DNA of 64,000 nucleotides from Phialophora verrucosa (GCA_002099365.1 MSED01000015.1:1488001-1552000); one strand, 5' to 3'. Positions 42,812 through 54,617 are shown, numbered from the stretch's first letter. Notes: generated by a model from the sequence alone, not told the origin. A program made the numbers and translations.

Positions 42812-44620
42812 ATGAGCATCGAGGTCCCCGTTTCTCCCGGCCACCATGACTGGCATTTCCCTGCCGGCCAGCGGCTTGATTTCTTCCCATCGAACGTGCC
42901 TTCCTATGGACATTCCAGGAGTTTGAGCAAAGACAACCCTGCCATACCCGAACTACCACTCTTCCTTGCCGCCAGATCCCATGTCCTCGCCGATCCTCAC
43001 AAGGTCGCCGTAATCGACAAGACCAAGGACCAGAGCTTTACCTACGTGCAACTTCTGAACGACGTCGCTGCATTGAAAGCTCAGATCCAACAACATTTGT
43101 CAGGCTACGATCCCACAGTCGCCAGCTACACGGAAGAACCCAGGATAGCTTTCCTCGCACCTGCTGGATATGACTACGTCGTTGCTCAATGGGCGATTTG
43201 GGCAGCTGGCGCTGTCGCCGTGCCGCTGTGCACATCTCACCCGCTCAAAGAGCTCCAATACACCATCTCCGACTCGGATCCATCTCTGATCCTTCTCCAC
43301 CCGACATTCCAGAAATTCGAGGCCGGTCTGCAAGAACAGGCCGGACCTGCTGTCCCGATCGTCCCCCTCACGCCGCTCACGCAGAGCTCCAAAAACTTTC
43401 CGTTCCTCCCAAGATTCACGACGCCCTTTCCGCTGTCACGACGCGCACTTATGATTTACACTTCCGGGACGACATCGAGACCCAAAGGTTGCATTTCCAC
43501 ACACGAAACCATCGTTTTTCAAGCTCGGAGTCTAGTTGAAGCCTGGAAGTATGACCGCTCAGACCACCTCATCCACGTACTTCCTCTTCACCACGTGCAC
43601 GGCATTGTCAATGGACTTACCGCGACCCTTCTGGCCGGCGGCACAGTGGAGATGTACCCTAAATTCGACCCGAAGATACTTTGGAGCAGATGGTCGCAGA
43701 AGGGCTCATCGACCATGTTCATGGCTGTCCCGACCGTGTACTCACGTTTGATTGACTATTTTGACACCAACATCCGCGGCACGGCATCTGAGTCGGCGGC
43801 GAGGGAAGGAGTCAACGCTCTCCGCCTCATTGTCTCGGGCTCGGCCGCCCTCCCCACCGCCACGAAGCGGAAATTCGAAGAGATCTCAGGACACGAGCTC
43901 CTCGAGAGGTATGGCATGACCGAAATCGGGATGGGCTTGTCCTGCGGTCTCGAACGTGACCAGCGGATAGATGGAAGTGTTGGTTGGCCATTGCCCGGCG
44001 TGCAAGTTCGACTGACCGAGGAGAAGTCTGGTCGGGTCATTACTTCCTCCGGTCAAGACGAGTCGGGTATGATTGAGATCAGAGGACCCAATTTGTTCTT
44101 GGAGTACTTCCGGCGACCCGAGTCGACTGCCGAGTCGTTTACCCAGGACGGGTGGTTTAAAACCGGTGATGTGGCCAAACGAGAAGCCAATGGAGCTTAT
44201 TTCATCCTTGGCCGTGATAGCGTGGACATCATCAAGAGCGGCGGATACAAGATCTCGGCGCTGGAGGTGGAAAGAAAGATCCTCGGTAACGAGGCTTTAA
44301 GCCCTACCGTCAGCGAGGTTGTTGTCGTTGGTGTTGAGGACGAGGAGTGGGGCCAGCGAGTCGCCGCCGTCGTGAAGCTCAAGGACTCGGTAAGCTCGAC
44401 TCGTTGCTACAGCCCGGTCCGAAGTGGCATCTTGCTAACCTGCAAACAGGCGACTTCTACTGGCCTGGATCTCGCAACCCTCCGCAAACACCTGAAGGAA
44501 GACATGGCAGCATACAAAGTCCCCTCAATGTTGAAGGTTGTCGATTCGATCGAGCGCAACGCAATGGGCAAGGTCAACAAGAAGGAAATCTTAAAGCAGC
44601 ACTTTGGACCGAAGGAGTAA
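42812..44620 (+). CDS. AMP-forming acyl-CoA synthetase, ACSF3 (malonyl-CoA synthetase)-like
   Basis: Exons 42812-44389 and 44450-44620, with a 60-nt intron, give 582 aa. ANL-superfamily motifs are complete: the P-loop YTSGTTSRPKG near residue 213, HVHGIVNGL, ERYGMTEIGMGLS near 366, GWFKTGDVAKR, GRDSVDIIKSGGYKISALE, and the C-terminal catalytic lysine in NAMGKVNKKEIL. The extended pattern is closest to ACSF3, which makes malonyl- or methylmalonyl-CoA in mitochondria. The compartment here is uncertain because no clear presequence follows the chosen ATG. The intron has no in-frame stop and its length is a multiple of three, so unspliced mRNA would encode 20 extra residues near the C-terminal hinge. 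Confidence 0.85.
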   Translation: MSIEVPVSPGHHDWHFPAGQRLDFFPSNVPSYGHSRSLSKDNPAIPELPLFLAARSHVLADPHKVAVIDKTKDQSFTYVQLLNDVAALKAQIQQHLSGYDPTVASYTEEPRIAFLAPAGYDYVVAQWAIWAAGAVAVPLCTSHPLKELQYTISDSDPSLILLHPTFQKFEAGLQEQAGPAVPIVPLTPLTQSSKNFPFLPRFTTPFPLSRRALMIYTSGTTSRPKGCISTHETIVFQARSLVEAWKYDRSDHLIHVLPLHHVHGIVNGLTATLLAGGTVEMYPKFDPKILWSRWSQKGSSTMFMAVPTVYSRLIDYFDTNIRGTASESAAREGVNALRLIVSGSAALPTATKRKFEEISGHELLERYGMTEIGMGLSCGLERDQRIDGSVGWPLPGVQVRLTEEKSGRVITSSGQDESGMIEIRGPNLFLEYFRRPESTAESFTQDGWFKTGDVAKREANGAYFILGRDSVDIIKSGGYKISALEVERKILGNEALSPTVSEVVVVGVEDEEWGQRVAAVVKLKDSVSSTRCYSPVRSGILLTCKQATSTGLDLATLRKHLKEDMAAYKVPSMLKVVDSIERNAMGKVNKKEILKQHFGPKE

Positions 44621-45657
44621 ATGATAGCGTCAAAGCAGGCACTGGCTTATTTGATTAGACGGATAAAGGCTCCAGGACGACTGGAAGACTAGACGGCTAG
44701 ACGACTAGATGCAGTTCACGCGAGACACGGACCATTCCGCCGATCTGTCATGTACATACATACACAATGCTCAAACATGTATAAGCAGTATTACAGTGCA
44801 ATACATGGGGCCGTCACTTCAGCTCCTTCAGCTCCTTCAGCTCCTCGCTCACGTGCCTCTGATCCAAAACGAGTAGTCTGTACGAGTACAAGATGAACCC
44901 CTCGTTACAAGTTCCTCCACCACGGATCTCTTCTCCGTACCTGTGTTGTGCGCGGAAAGAGGAAGTGGAGGACTATATTCGGTTGTTATACACCACGGGA
45001 GCACGACTGGGCAGGACAGGAGATGATATACCAGGTCATATATATGAGTCTACCTGGCATGACTGTCATGTAGTTAGTTAGTCATTTTAACTAGTAATAC
45101 GTCCTATGCACTAATATGTTACGACCCACGTTCAGAAAAAGACACACAACTCCATCACCGTCATCACCTCTTTTCGGTATAAACGTTGAGCCGACCTGTC
45201 CTGCCCTGCCCTTAACTCACTGCTTGATACCTGACCTCACTAATGCCTGACCGGCTACGCTCCCACGCTCGTGCATCGGAAAGACGACACAACAACGACA
45301 CAACCATCGGGTGCCGGTTCCGCTGCACAGACACTGAAGGGGCGCATGCACGCATGCTTGTATGCATGTATGCTTGCGTGTAAGTACCGTGTATGCAAGT
45401 ACATAAGACGTACCACGTACAGTTGTGCTCGGGGATTTTACATTGAAGCGAGAGGGGGGGAGAGAGAGAGAGAGCGCGCACAACCGTACAGTACTAAGCT
45501 GTACTGCAATCTATTCTAGACCATCGATTCTATACCATCGGTCCCATGGTCGGATATTCGCAGCGCCTCCTGTCTTCTCGTCTCTTCTAGTCTTCTCTAA
45601 ATGCTTGCGTCTCATCCCAATCCGTACTAACCTGTCCTGTAACTGAACCATCCATCC
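44621..45657. other. Intergenic region, convergent genes, with simple repeats
   Basis: About 1 kb. Contains three copies of agctccttc at about 44820-44846, a TGCATG-rich stretch at about 45343-45380 and a GA run at about 45455-45475. No gene recognised. Confidence 0.55.
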
Positions 45658-46815
45658 CTACATGACCCTCTGCAGAAACTTCCACTCATCCGCCTCCGTC
45701 TCCACCTTGTCCTCCTCATCCTGGTCCTCCTCATGCTCGTCACCCCCAACCCACGGAGACCGCACGCGAACCTGCCTGGCCAACTCCTCCGCCATCAAGA
45801 CAGCAGCGCGTAACTGGCCCTTCGTGGCCCCGAGATTGACGCTCCCGAAGAAATGGCCCTTGGCCTGCGGCGCCACCCCGTCCGCCAGACAACACACAAA
45901 CTCCAACAGGCCGGTCTCGAGGTCGCCGATGATGGCGTTCTCGGCCAGCAACTCGCCGTAGATGCAGTGGATGGCGAAGTGGGTCAAGTCGCCGCCCCCC
46001 GAGCACGACGACATGGTGGACACGACGCGCGCCGTGTGTTTGTCGTAGATGGTCTGGAAGAGCGCCATGCCGCGATTGAACTTGTCGGCCGGGGAGAGGA
46101 AGGGGGACGAGCGCAGAGACGAATCCCCCTCGAGCACCGCCGCCAGGAAAGGGTGGCTGGATGAGATGGCACGGTGGAGCGTGAGCAGCGCGTTGATCGC
46201 GCGCGGGAACCCGACGAGTGTGCTGGCTTTGAGGCTTGCTTCGCGGATGTGCCGCGCTGTGGCGAGGAGTTGGTCGTCGTCGTCATCATCATCATCATCA
46301 TCATCCCTTGTCGGGCTGGCTCTGCTCAGATAGGTCCATAGCTCGCCGATGAGCTTCTCCTTGTGGAAGGCGAGAAGAAGGGCCGTGGTCAAGATGTACC
46401 ATAATGAAGAAGAGGAAGAGGTCGGGCCGTCGGTGGCCGATTCGGCGGCGGCGAATATGCTCTGCAGTCTTGAGAAATCGACCTTCTGCCGTGAAGTGAG
46501 CTTGCTGGATTGGGAGCGAGTCGAGCAAATCGTCGTCGTCGACGACACAAGACTTGATGTTTGGGAAGGAGTCGACGAAACTGTCGTCGTCGATGATACA
46601 AGACTTGGTGGTGTTTCCACGCCATTTTCACTGGACGAAGAATCCATACTCTGCCCGTCATCTGAAAGGGGCGGTGACGGTGACGACATTCGTATAGAAG
46701 GACTGTACGTCTTATACGGCGACGTTGCTGTCCAGGCTCTGGCGAAGATGGTGAAGCCCTTTGTCTGTGTCATGGCAAGGGCGGGAGAGGGCTGTTCAGG
46801 TGGGAAAGTACTCAT
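45658..46815 (-). CDS. AhpD-like (carboxymuconolactone decarboxylase superfamily) protein
   Basis: Single-exon gene of 385 aa. The first 110 residues are Ser/Thr/Pro-rich with two similar SSLVSSTTT stretches. The body begins about SRLQSIF and contains the helical AhpD-like fold: LVGFPRAINALLTLHRAI, FNRGMALFQTIYDKHT, LTHFAIHCIYGELLAEN and LLEFVCCLADGVAPQAKGH. An 11-residue Asp run, from GAT/GAC triplets near nt 46272-46307, interrupts the region before the fold. The catalytic Cys-x2-Cys of bacterial AhpD is not evident; CC in EFVCCL is the nearest. Fungal relatives are mostly uncharacterised, some peroxisomal or mitochondrial. Function is unknown. Confidence 0.7.
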   Translation of the reverse strand: MSTFPPEQPSPALAMTQTKGFTIFARAWTATSPYKTYSPSIRMSSPSPPLSDDGQSMDSSSSENGVETPPSLVSSTTTVSSTPSQTSSLVSSTTTICSTRSQSSKLTSRQKVDFSRLQSIFAAAESATDGPTSSSSSLWYILTTALLLAFHKEKLIGELWTYLSRASPTRDDDDDDDDDDDQLLATARHIREASLKASTLVGFPRAINALLTLHRAISSSHPFLAAVLEGDSSLRSSPFLSPADKFNRGMALFQTIYDKHTARVVSTMSSCSGGGDLTHFAIHCIYGELLAENAIIGDLETGLLEFVCCLADGVAPQAKGHFFGSVNLGATKGQLRAAVLMAEELARQVRVRSPWVGGDEHEEDQDEEDKVETEADEWKFLQRVM

Positions 46816-47440
46816 GAATAAGATTGTTATTGTTGGAAGATGAGGTGGTTGAGCGGTTCAATAAAAGGTTACAGCCTATTGCGTATGAATAGAAAGTAAG
46901 AAAGAAAAGGACAGGATATCGCGAGTCTTATGATATCGTAGTGTACTGCATCTTGCGTTGTTGTTTGTATCCTGCCAAGCGGGGCGAATGGACCGCGTGA
47001 GCATCAGGCTGAGCGGCGAGATAAGGGATGGCAGCCTCGACCCGACGTCGTTCTCGTGCTGGATATCAGTCCGTCGCACAGTGCATCAGAGGGAGACCGA
47101 TGCATGACGGCCATTTAACAAGGCCCATGTCACCACTGCATTTCCTGCTTGTTGAGGAGTTGACCCCGTGGCGAGGTATGAGGTGGGTGGGTGGGAACGC
47201 CGGATCGAGCATGGCAAATCAGACTCTCGGCCAGGACTCGGATTGTCATGTCTTGCACTGTGCTGCGCCCGACATGGCCAGCAACAGTCCTCGGCACACA
47301 GAAGATCGACCGGTCGCTCATAAAACAATGGCCGATCACGGGTATCCTTGGCGTGAGCGTCGAGGAGCCCAAAGCCTTGCTGCGGTCATGCTGCGGCACG
47401 GCGTACCGTCCCTGCTATTGCACGCCTGGAAGCGGACAAC
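46816..47440. other. Intergenic region
   Basis: 0.6 kb between the AhpD-like start and the VPS18 stop. A plus-strand ORF (47028-47696) overlaps VPS18 antisense and is not supported. Confidence 0.5.
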
Positions 47441-50386
47441 TCAGATAGCCCATGCGTCAACATCATCCCCCTCGTGGATAAACGGTTCATCAATCTGTCT
47501 GATGCCCAAATCCCCGCAGAGCACGCATTGCTCGGCGACCAATCCGTCCAGCTCGGCTACCAGCTTCTGCCGCTGCACCCCAATACTCAAGCCCTGGTTG
47601 ACTTCGGTCTGTAAATCCTTTATGCGTTTCCTCTTGCTGCTTCCCGAGCTCTCCAGCACTCGCTTGCCCAGACAATCGCTGTGGAACGCATGCTGACACG
47701 GAAACACAAAGAACTGCCGGCTCAGCACGGGTAATGTACAGATCCAGCACCTTTCTCCGGCTTCGACAATGGCATATCGATGATCTAACGCTGCAATCTC
47801 CGCTTTAATTTGCTCGGCTGTATGCTGTGATATGTCCATCTCCTGCTTCAGGTTGTCGATGTGTCGAGAGTACTCCTCCAATGCCTCGCAGATCTCTTCC
47901 CGGAAATCGTCGATGACCACAAAGTCCGGGAAGAAAGGGATCAGGTCCTCGATCTTGAGTAGCTCACATCGCTTCAGGAAGCCAATTGCTTCTTTGATGG
48001 ACGACGCCTCCTTGATCTTCTTCTCAGCTATCAGCAGCCAGAGTCGTTTCCGCAGTTTGTCGTTGCCTTCAAGCCGGTCAGCGACAATTGCGGCTAAGTC
48101 GATATCATCATGCTGTAGAGCGAGTTCGACCGCTTGTTGAAACTGTCCCATGGCGCTGTATATGTGCACGCATGACTGTACCCGGTCATGTTGAATGCAC
48201 AGCCTCAGGGCAAAATCAGCGTCGTAGAAAGGCGGAGACGGTTGGCCCTCGAGATAACCCAGGAGCATACTTTCCGACGCCGACGGATGTGACGCTATGA
48301 TCGAGATCAGGGCATTGTGCACCGATGCAGGTACCTCGAAGTTGTTTGTCACGACAAAGTTCAAGTATCGCACCGCTTGGTTCTGGGCCAGTGGAACGTT
48401 GGCGTTTTCGTTGTAGCTGAGAAGTGCTGGAATCAGCTTCTGCGGATCGATGTTGCTCCTCCGCATCAGGATTTCTACCAGTCCTGTCGCAACGTGCGCC
48501 ATGAGCACATGGCTATAGCGGTAGAATGTTTCTGGGTTGCTCTGCTTGTTCAGCACCGACAGCGCTTCGGTCCACTTTTCTCGTTGGACCCAGTACGAGA
48601 GCACGTAGTCGTAGTCGGCGATGGTGTTGGCGAAGAAGAGCAGCTCTTCCTCTCTGTCATGGCTGGAAATGACTTCATAGACTGTCTGTGCATCAAGGTC
48701 CGCCTTGTATTTCGCCACGAATTCCTGGAACTCGCCTCTCGTCTTCTCGAGGTCTCGCTTCGCCCCGCCGGCATCGGTATCCTCGAGAAGCTCCGCCTTG
48801 GTCGCCACCATGTCGTCCAACGAATTCAGCTTGGCCATGAATATCTGGACGAGCCACGTCGCTATCATGACCCGTTGCATGACCGAGGACTTCTTGTAGG
48901 AGCCCAGTTTAGCCGTCAGGTACTTCCGCAGGGCATCTTCTTGCCCGTTGTCGATCAACGACAGGCAGACCTCTTCAAACGCCTTGCTGCTCTTCCCCCA
49001 TACACTTGCTGCCTCTAGATACTGACCTTTGCTCGACAGGAAATCGCCTGAAGCGGTTGCAACCGAATCTTTCTGTGCCGCTCCCTTGGCGTAGCGGAGA
49101 GCGGCGTCGTAGTCTTGTTGTTGCAACATGATTTTCCAGACATCCCGCTCCTCGTCGTTGGCAACCACTTCAAATATTTCTTGGTTTGTGAACAGCCAGT
49201 AGGTGTTCTTCTTCTGGTCTGCCACCAACCCTAGGGCACTCTGCCCGGGTTCCAGGACAGCCTGATCGTACACAACGCTACCATCAAGACGGTTGACGGC
49301 AACAATCCGACCTTCAGCAAGGGCCAGAACGTGCCATTGTGACAAGACGGCTGAGACGATGGGGTCTTGTATCAATTTCCGTCCCCCACGCGCAGATATC
49401 GTCTCTGGGAACACGGAGCGGGGATGTAGCTTGGATTCGCTGAAAATCTTGTTGCCTAGAGCGGGTGACGCAGGGGAGGTGGACAGCTTGCCGGTGAGCA
49501 CGCCCTGAGAGTATAGCCAAGCAAAGCCGCGAGTCGAGTCGCCGCCAGCATCCTGCAATTCAGGCGAGACGGAAAAGGACGAGGGCGCATTTGCCGTTGC
49601 GCCAGTGGTGTCATGAACGATGGGTGCTTCTTTCGAGAAGAGGTCCGCATAGATCGACGCTGAGCCTTCTTTTCCCCGGCCGCTCGTCTTGCCTATCCAG
49701 TGACACAGTCGCGTGTGTGATGCCACTATAACCCTCCGCACGTCGGCCCTGCCATCGATTGTCTCCGCCCAGAGGCCCGTCACGGCGCCGTCCGGGATCT
49801 TCCACACGTGTGTGCAATATCGTTCTTCTCGCCTGTAGAATTCCGATGCCGGCTCAATGTATATCTCGTAGACGTTTCCGTCCGTGGCGCCGACCAAGAT
49901 CTCTCGGGTAGACGCGGTAGGTTGTGACGGGTTCCACGCAATTGACTCGATCGACACACCTTTTAATCTCGACAGGGCTTTAGGCTGCTTGGACTGGCTA
50001 TGGAGGTAGAAGTTTTCGCCCAAGGTGGTCGAGATGATCAGGTGAGATGCGGAAGGGTCGAGGAAGAGGCGGCGGATGAGACCGACCTCGCTCGTCTTCT
50101 TGGGGAGGTCAACATCTGCTGAAAGTTAGCTTGCCTGCCCGCGTCCGGGTACGGGAACCACCAGACCATCGATGTCCGAGGGGCTCTCTAGATCGATGCG
50201 AAGAATGCGGCCCGTAGCAAGTGCAAGAATCAGGACGTTGTTAGCGACCTGACCAGCAACGAAGTCCGAAGCGATGTTGAACTGCAGCTGCACCCGTTCA
50301 ACGTTGAAGATGGGCAGCGTCGTCTCAACTCCATTGCCTGAGCCCAGGCCAGGAGCGACATAGCCAGCGTCAAGATCCAGCGCCAT
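47441..50386 (-). CDS. vps18: Vacuolar sorting protein Vps18/Pep3
   Basis: Exons 50386-50167 and 50118-47441, with a 48-nt intron, give 965 aa. The N-terminal half is the Pep3/Vps18 beta-propeller (FNVERVQLQFNIASDFVAGQ; LPKKTSEVGLIRRLFLDPSASHLI; LGENFYLHS). A clathrin-heavy-chain repeat region follows (ALSYNENANVPLAQNQAVRYL; ALQHDDIDLAAIVADRLEGN). The C terminus is a RING-type finger, CWICTLPVLSRQFFVFPC then QHAFHSDCL, with a late CVLCGD pair. Vps18 is a core subunit of the CORVET and HOPS tethering complexes on endosomes and vacuoles. The intron acceptor is a CAGCAG tandem, so a one-residue alternative (Asp-Ala-Asp or Asp-Asp) is possible. Length is normal. Confidence 0.93.
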
Positions 50387-50798
50387 CGCGCCGTTAGAGT
50401 CGATGTCAACGCATTGTGTTTCCCTCGCCAGTCGAGAGGGCGGCCGTGACTGCGATTCAAGCGAGGGATTGAGAAGTCGAGATTCGAGTCCCGCGGCCGA
50501 TGCGTCATTTCAAGGCCTCGACAGCCTCGCGCGGTAGATAATCAGCCTTGCACAGCATCTGCCAAAGGGAAAGCGAGGACTAATGCACACAAATGGAGGA
50601 GTGTGTTCTATCTCATTATTATTATCCAAGTACACTTGGCCTGTGTACCGAAGGCGTTCTTCTCGCCAAAAACAGCGAGTCCACACCGCCCAAGAAGCGC
50701 CATCGCTTGCTAATGCACAGAATGAAGCCAACAACCACGACATCGTTCTTCGTAACAACCACTTTAACACCGCCTTACTTCTCTCTCCCCCAAGGTCT
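50387..50798. other. Intergenic region
   Basis: 412 bp between VPS18 start and the MFS gene stop. Holds the VPS18 promoter; nothing else recognised. Confidence 0.5.
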
Positions 50799-52705
50799 TT
50801 ATTTGGCGGCAAATCTCGACCTCGCTCTCAAGTTCGCACCCCATTGCCACAGGACAAAGATACCAATAATGCCACCAACAGTCAACCCACCAAGCAAGCT
50901 GACGCCACGTCCAACACCGAGATTGTGGAACAATGGGCGCGAGAAATGGATCGCTGCCGCAGCGATTGAAGACCGAGCGAAGTCATTGCCAGCGAACAGG
51001 GAAGCCGCGTATTGTGGATAGGTCAAGTTGATGTACAGGAAGATGCACTGAAAGAGGATGAAGATGCCGATGGTGAAGACGACCACGCCCAGCTGAAAGA
51101 AGAGTTAGCATAAATTTGACCGAAAGGGGAATGATTCGAACGTACAGTAGGCACGATCCAGTGGATCTTCGGCGAACTATCGCCGGTCCAAGCGAACCAG
51201 AACAGACCGATGGGCAAGAGGAACGTGGCAGGAAGAGCGGGTATCAGCCGTCTCTCCGGCTCCCCCAGTCCCCTGGTTCGGACCTCAGGCTCGAAGATCC
51301 AGTACAGGTATGCCACATAACATGCAATAGCAATGCTGACACCGACAGAGATGGACAAGAAGATGAGACCGATCTCTCCCAAGTTCATTCCGTACCCATG
51401 CGTCGCCTTGCCTGGATTGCCGGTTGCGTAGACCAAGGGGAACACCTCAAAGAAGGAGTAGAAGATACTGTACATCAACGCCGTGTACAACGAGGTGAAC
51501 AAGACGGCTGGGTCGAGGATGTTGATCTGGGCAGGTCGCCACAGGTTGCCGACCACGACTTCATTGACGGTCAATTTCTCCTGATCTATCTCACCCTGTG
51601 ACTTTAGGTATGCATTGCCAGTCAATTTTCGAAGGCGTGCGGCGCGCCGGAGCAGGATATTGGCGGAGGACGTCTCGGGCAGCAGAAACAGAAGGGAGAT
51701 GTACACTGGGCCTGCGAGCCAGAGAATTTCCCACAATGACCAATGCCAGTTCGTGGCAGGAACGGAGAAGCCGCTGATGATCGGACCAAGGGCAGGTCCT
51801 GCTGTGGCGAACGCTGCCCATCCGGTCAGGAAGTAAGGGAGCTTGAGCAGTGAGTAGATATCGCCAATCGACGCGCCGCCAGTCGCGAGACAAGGACTTC
51901 CGAAGAACCCTTGCAGGAATCGCAGAACGACGAGGCCGGGGAAGCTGCTGACCAGGGCGGTGGGAATGCAGAGCGCCACAAAGATGCCCAAAGTAAGCAT
52001 GTAGGGAGGATTTCGCCCAATGATGGGGATTTCGGACAGAGGTGACCATATCAAAGGTCCGATTCCGTAACCGAGAACGTACATCGACAGGCCTAGTGCA
52101 GCAACATTCGGGGAAATACCCATCTTCTCGACAAGGTATGGCTCCGAGGGCGTGAATATAGCCGAGCCCATGTAGACAGCCAGGGTGTACAGATAAATCT
52201 GCAACACAACCGTCGCTTTCTTGCCTCGAGACCAGTTCTGCGGATTCTCCGGGTCGTCTGTCGTGTACCAGTCCACCAGAATGACACCGTCCGAGGTGAC
52301 TTGAGGGGCTATCGGCCTGCTGGGCTGCGTCTTGAGGGTCTCTTGTCGCGTTGCGTTCGTGTAGGCTTGCTCCAAGTCAGCGCGCGTGTTTACTTGACTG
52401 AGTTCCGGCCTCGTCATGATCTTCGACAGCGTGCGATCCGAGGCGGCCACAGACTCGCGATCAGCCGCGGTTCTGGCTTTATCGAGACTGCCAGCATCGT
52501 CGGAATCCTCCTCGAGTTTCTTTTCGATGTCTTCAGGTATGGGCTGGCTGGGTTGTGGTTGTGCCGCTGTTCCGGTCTTGTCGAACCGCTGATATGATTC
52601 TGGGAGGACGTAGCCGGCTTTCTCTTCGGGGTATTGTAGGTATTTGTTCTTGGTGATGTATCGGATGATTTGGCCCACGGGGGCATCCCGCAGGAGCGCA
52701 GACAT
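50799..52705 (-). CDS. MFS drug:H+ antiporter, DHA1 family (FLR1-like)
   Basis: Exons 52705-51146 and 51092-50799, joined across a 53-nt intron, give 617 aa. The cytosolic N terminus of about 160 residues begins MSALLRDAPVGQIIRYITKN and includes LQYPEEKAGYVLPE, typical of the Flr1-like branch. It precedes NWSRGKKATVVLQIYLYTLA and the first of about 12 membrane segments. The DHA1 signature is present: LGYGIGPLIWSPLSEIPIIG, with FLQGFFGSPCLATGGASIGD and WAAFATAGPALGPIISGF. Such proteins export drugs, fungicides or polyamines from the plasma membrane; the specific substrate is unknown. The final membrane segments are in exon 2. Confidence 0.88.
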
Positions 52706-54039
52706 GACCGGTGGGGTTTAGAAGTGGCCTACTGTGATATGTATGGGTCTGGGTCGGAAAAAAGGGAAGCGAGCAGGTGTTCGTCCTTACGACGGTGTGC
52801 TGCCAAAATCACCAAGATGAGGGTATGATTGTTTGAGGCTGTGGGTGTGAAGAGGAGAACAGACGAGATGGTACACGGGAAGGTGCTATATTATACGTCT
52901 TACCGTCCAGAGGCTCTAGAACCCCAAAGTGGCATTACCACAGAATCATTGTGCGTTTGTTGATTCAAGCCATGACTCCGGACGCAGGAGCTTTGCAAGC
53001 ATGGATGTCGCGATCTCCACCGCCCGGATTCTGAATAATCGCCAATGTAGCATGGAAGAGGTAAGGCGCAGAACGTGGAGCGCGGCCTTAAGCTAGAACT
53101 TTCTGCCAGGCCAGGGAGGGTCAAGTGGTGACCATTCGCAGAGGATGAAAAATGAGTGACGCGCGAAATAATTGCCAATGACAGCTACACACTTGAAACA
53201 CGCCAGATTCGACCGAAGACTGGAGGAAGAAAATCCTGAGTCGGAGGAACGAGTCGTGAACCCAACAATTTGGCCGTCGGAAAGTCAGCAACGCGCGAGA
53301 AATGGCGAATGACGAGGCATGAGAAATGGAAATGGCGTTGCTGCAAACGCCGTCAAACACCGTCGAGGCCATGACGACGGCCAAGACCTTTTGTCAGCAA
53401 GCCACCGAAGCTCGGGAACGAAGAGAACGAGAAGCCACCACAGCGCCCTTGTCCTGCTCCAGTTGTTTCCTCTACGCACGGAGTAACTTACTCGGACTCG
53501 TACGAAGCAGGGGGGGCAAGGATCCTGGATACGAAAGAAGCAATTTGTCCCCAGGTGATTTTTTACCTGAATTGCACCTTTTTGTCCGAAACTTCTTGGT
53601 CCAAGTTAAGCTTCAGGTTCTGCCGATAGCTGTTTCTAGACCCATGTTAGGAGCGAGCGTGTCGCCGTCAAGCTCAATACACACGCTATTCAGTACTGTG
53701 CAAATACGGAGGACAGCTCGCTTCCCCCAAATGAAGGACTGAAGAAGGTCAAAGGGGCATGAGGTACTCGCCCGATTCGGCCACTTGATTCTACACATGC
53801 AGCTGAGTCACCAGCCGCCCAAACACGACATCGACATGAACGAGGCTCCGGCAGAATCCCACGTTTCTAGATCCGGGAAGCTGAGCTGCCTATTCGCAGT
53901 GCTATAACGCCAAGATAGCCATACTGACTCACATGCAGACGCCATGACCGAGCTTCTTGAAGCGCCAACAGAACTTAACATCTAGCACTCGGTCACTCCG
54001 GTATCTATCATCTGTCCCTTTAGTCCCATTCCTTGGCCT
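52706..54039. other. Intergenic region
   Basis: About 1.3 kb between the MFS start and the RTA1-like relic. Overlapping short ORFs on both strands; no recognised gene, repeat or RNA. Confidence 0.45.
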
Positions 54040-54617
54040 TCACTTGCCGCTTCTCCCAACACCCGAGAGCTCAAGGTTTGAGTCTGCAGCTTGCTCCATC
54101 ACTGCGGCTGTTTTTGCCTGCTTCGAGAAGTATGACGGATACCAGACGTCGGAAACAACCATCAATGCTGCTATAGGTATTGCGTCGAACAGATAAAGAT
54201 ACACCTCATGGCGAATGATGGTCCCCTTGAAGCCGTCAATGAATTCTGCCACACGCACAATTGATCGAATCATGATGAACGCGCTCGCAATGTACAGTAT
54301 CCAAAGAAACTTCTCCCAAGGTAAAGCACTGGCACGAGACACACCGCGCAATCGAAGGTGAAAACTACCGCAACGGCGATGAAAAATCCGAAAAGTCCGA
54401 TCTGAACGACCAGTCCAATCAAGACGATGTGGGAGCCTGTCTTTGCTGTCGACGCTTTGCTGCTCGTCATCAGTCCGCCGCCTGTACAAAGTTAGAGCAA
54501 GTCCTGTAGGAGATTCTAACCCGTATGGGCCTTGGATCACTCAAGCGTACCACCAAGCTGGGTGAAGAAAGTGAGCACGTCGCCCGTTACAAACACACGG
54601 TCCGATCTCGCCGCACA
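54040..54617 (-). pseudogene. RTA1-like (lipid-translocating exporter family) gene fragment, frameshifted
   Basis: The C-terminal half of a 7-TM RTA1-family protein can be read on the minus strand. VFVTGDVLTFFTQLGG runs into a plausible intron (54550-54482), then GGLMTSSKASTAKTG, then membrane segments VLIGLVVQIGLFGFFIAVAVVF. The next conserved part (HLRLRGVSRASALPWEKFLW, IRSIVRVAEFIDGF, RHEVYLYLFDAIPIAALMVV) is in another frame; the shift occurs at about 54359-54362. A stop (54618-54620) closes the frame upstream, and I find no sequence for the first four membrane segments beyond it. So the copy appears 5'-truncated and broken. A sequencing error could explain the shift but not the missing half. 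Confidence 0.7.

Noticed and set aside
45212..45519. Overlapping ORFs on both strands in TGCATG/GA repeats
   Set aside because: They are translations of simple sequence in a convergent intergenic region.
46049..46843. Plus-strand ORFs antisense to the AhpD-like gene
   Set aside because: Driven by the Ser/Asp triplet repeats of the opposite strand; no motifs.
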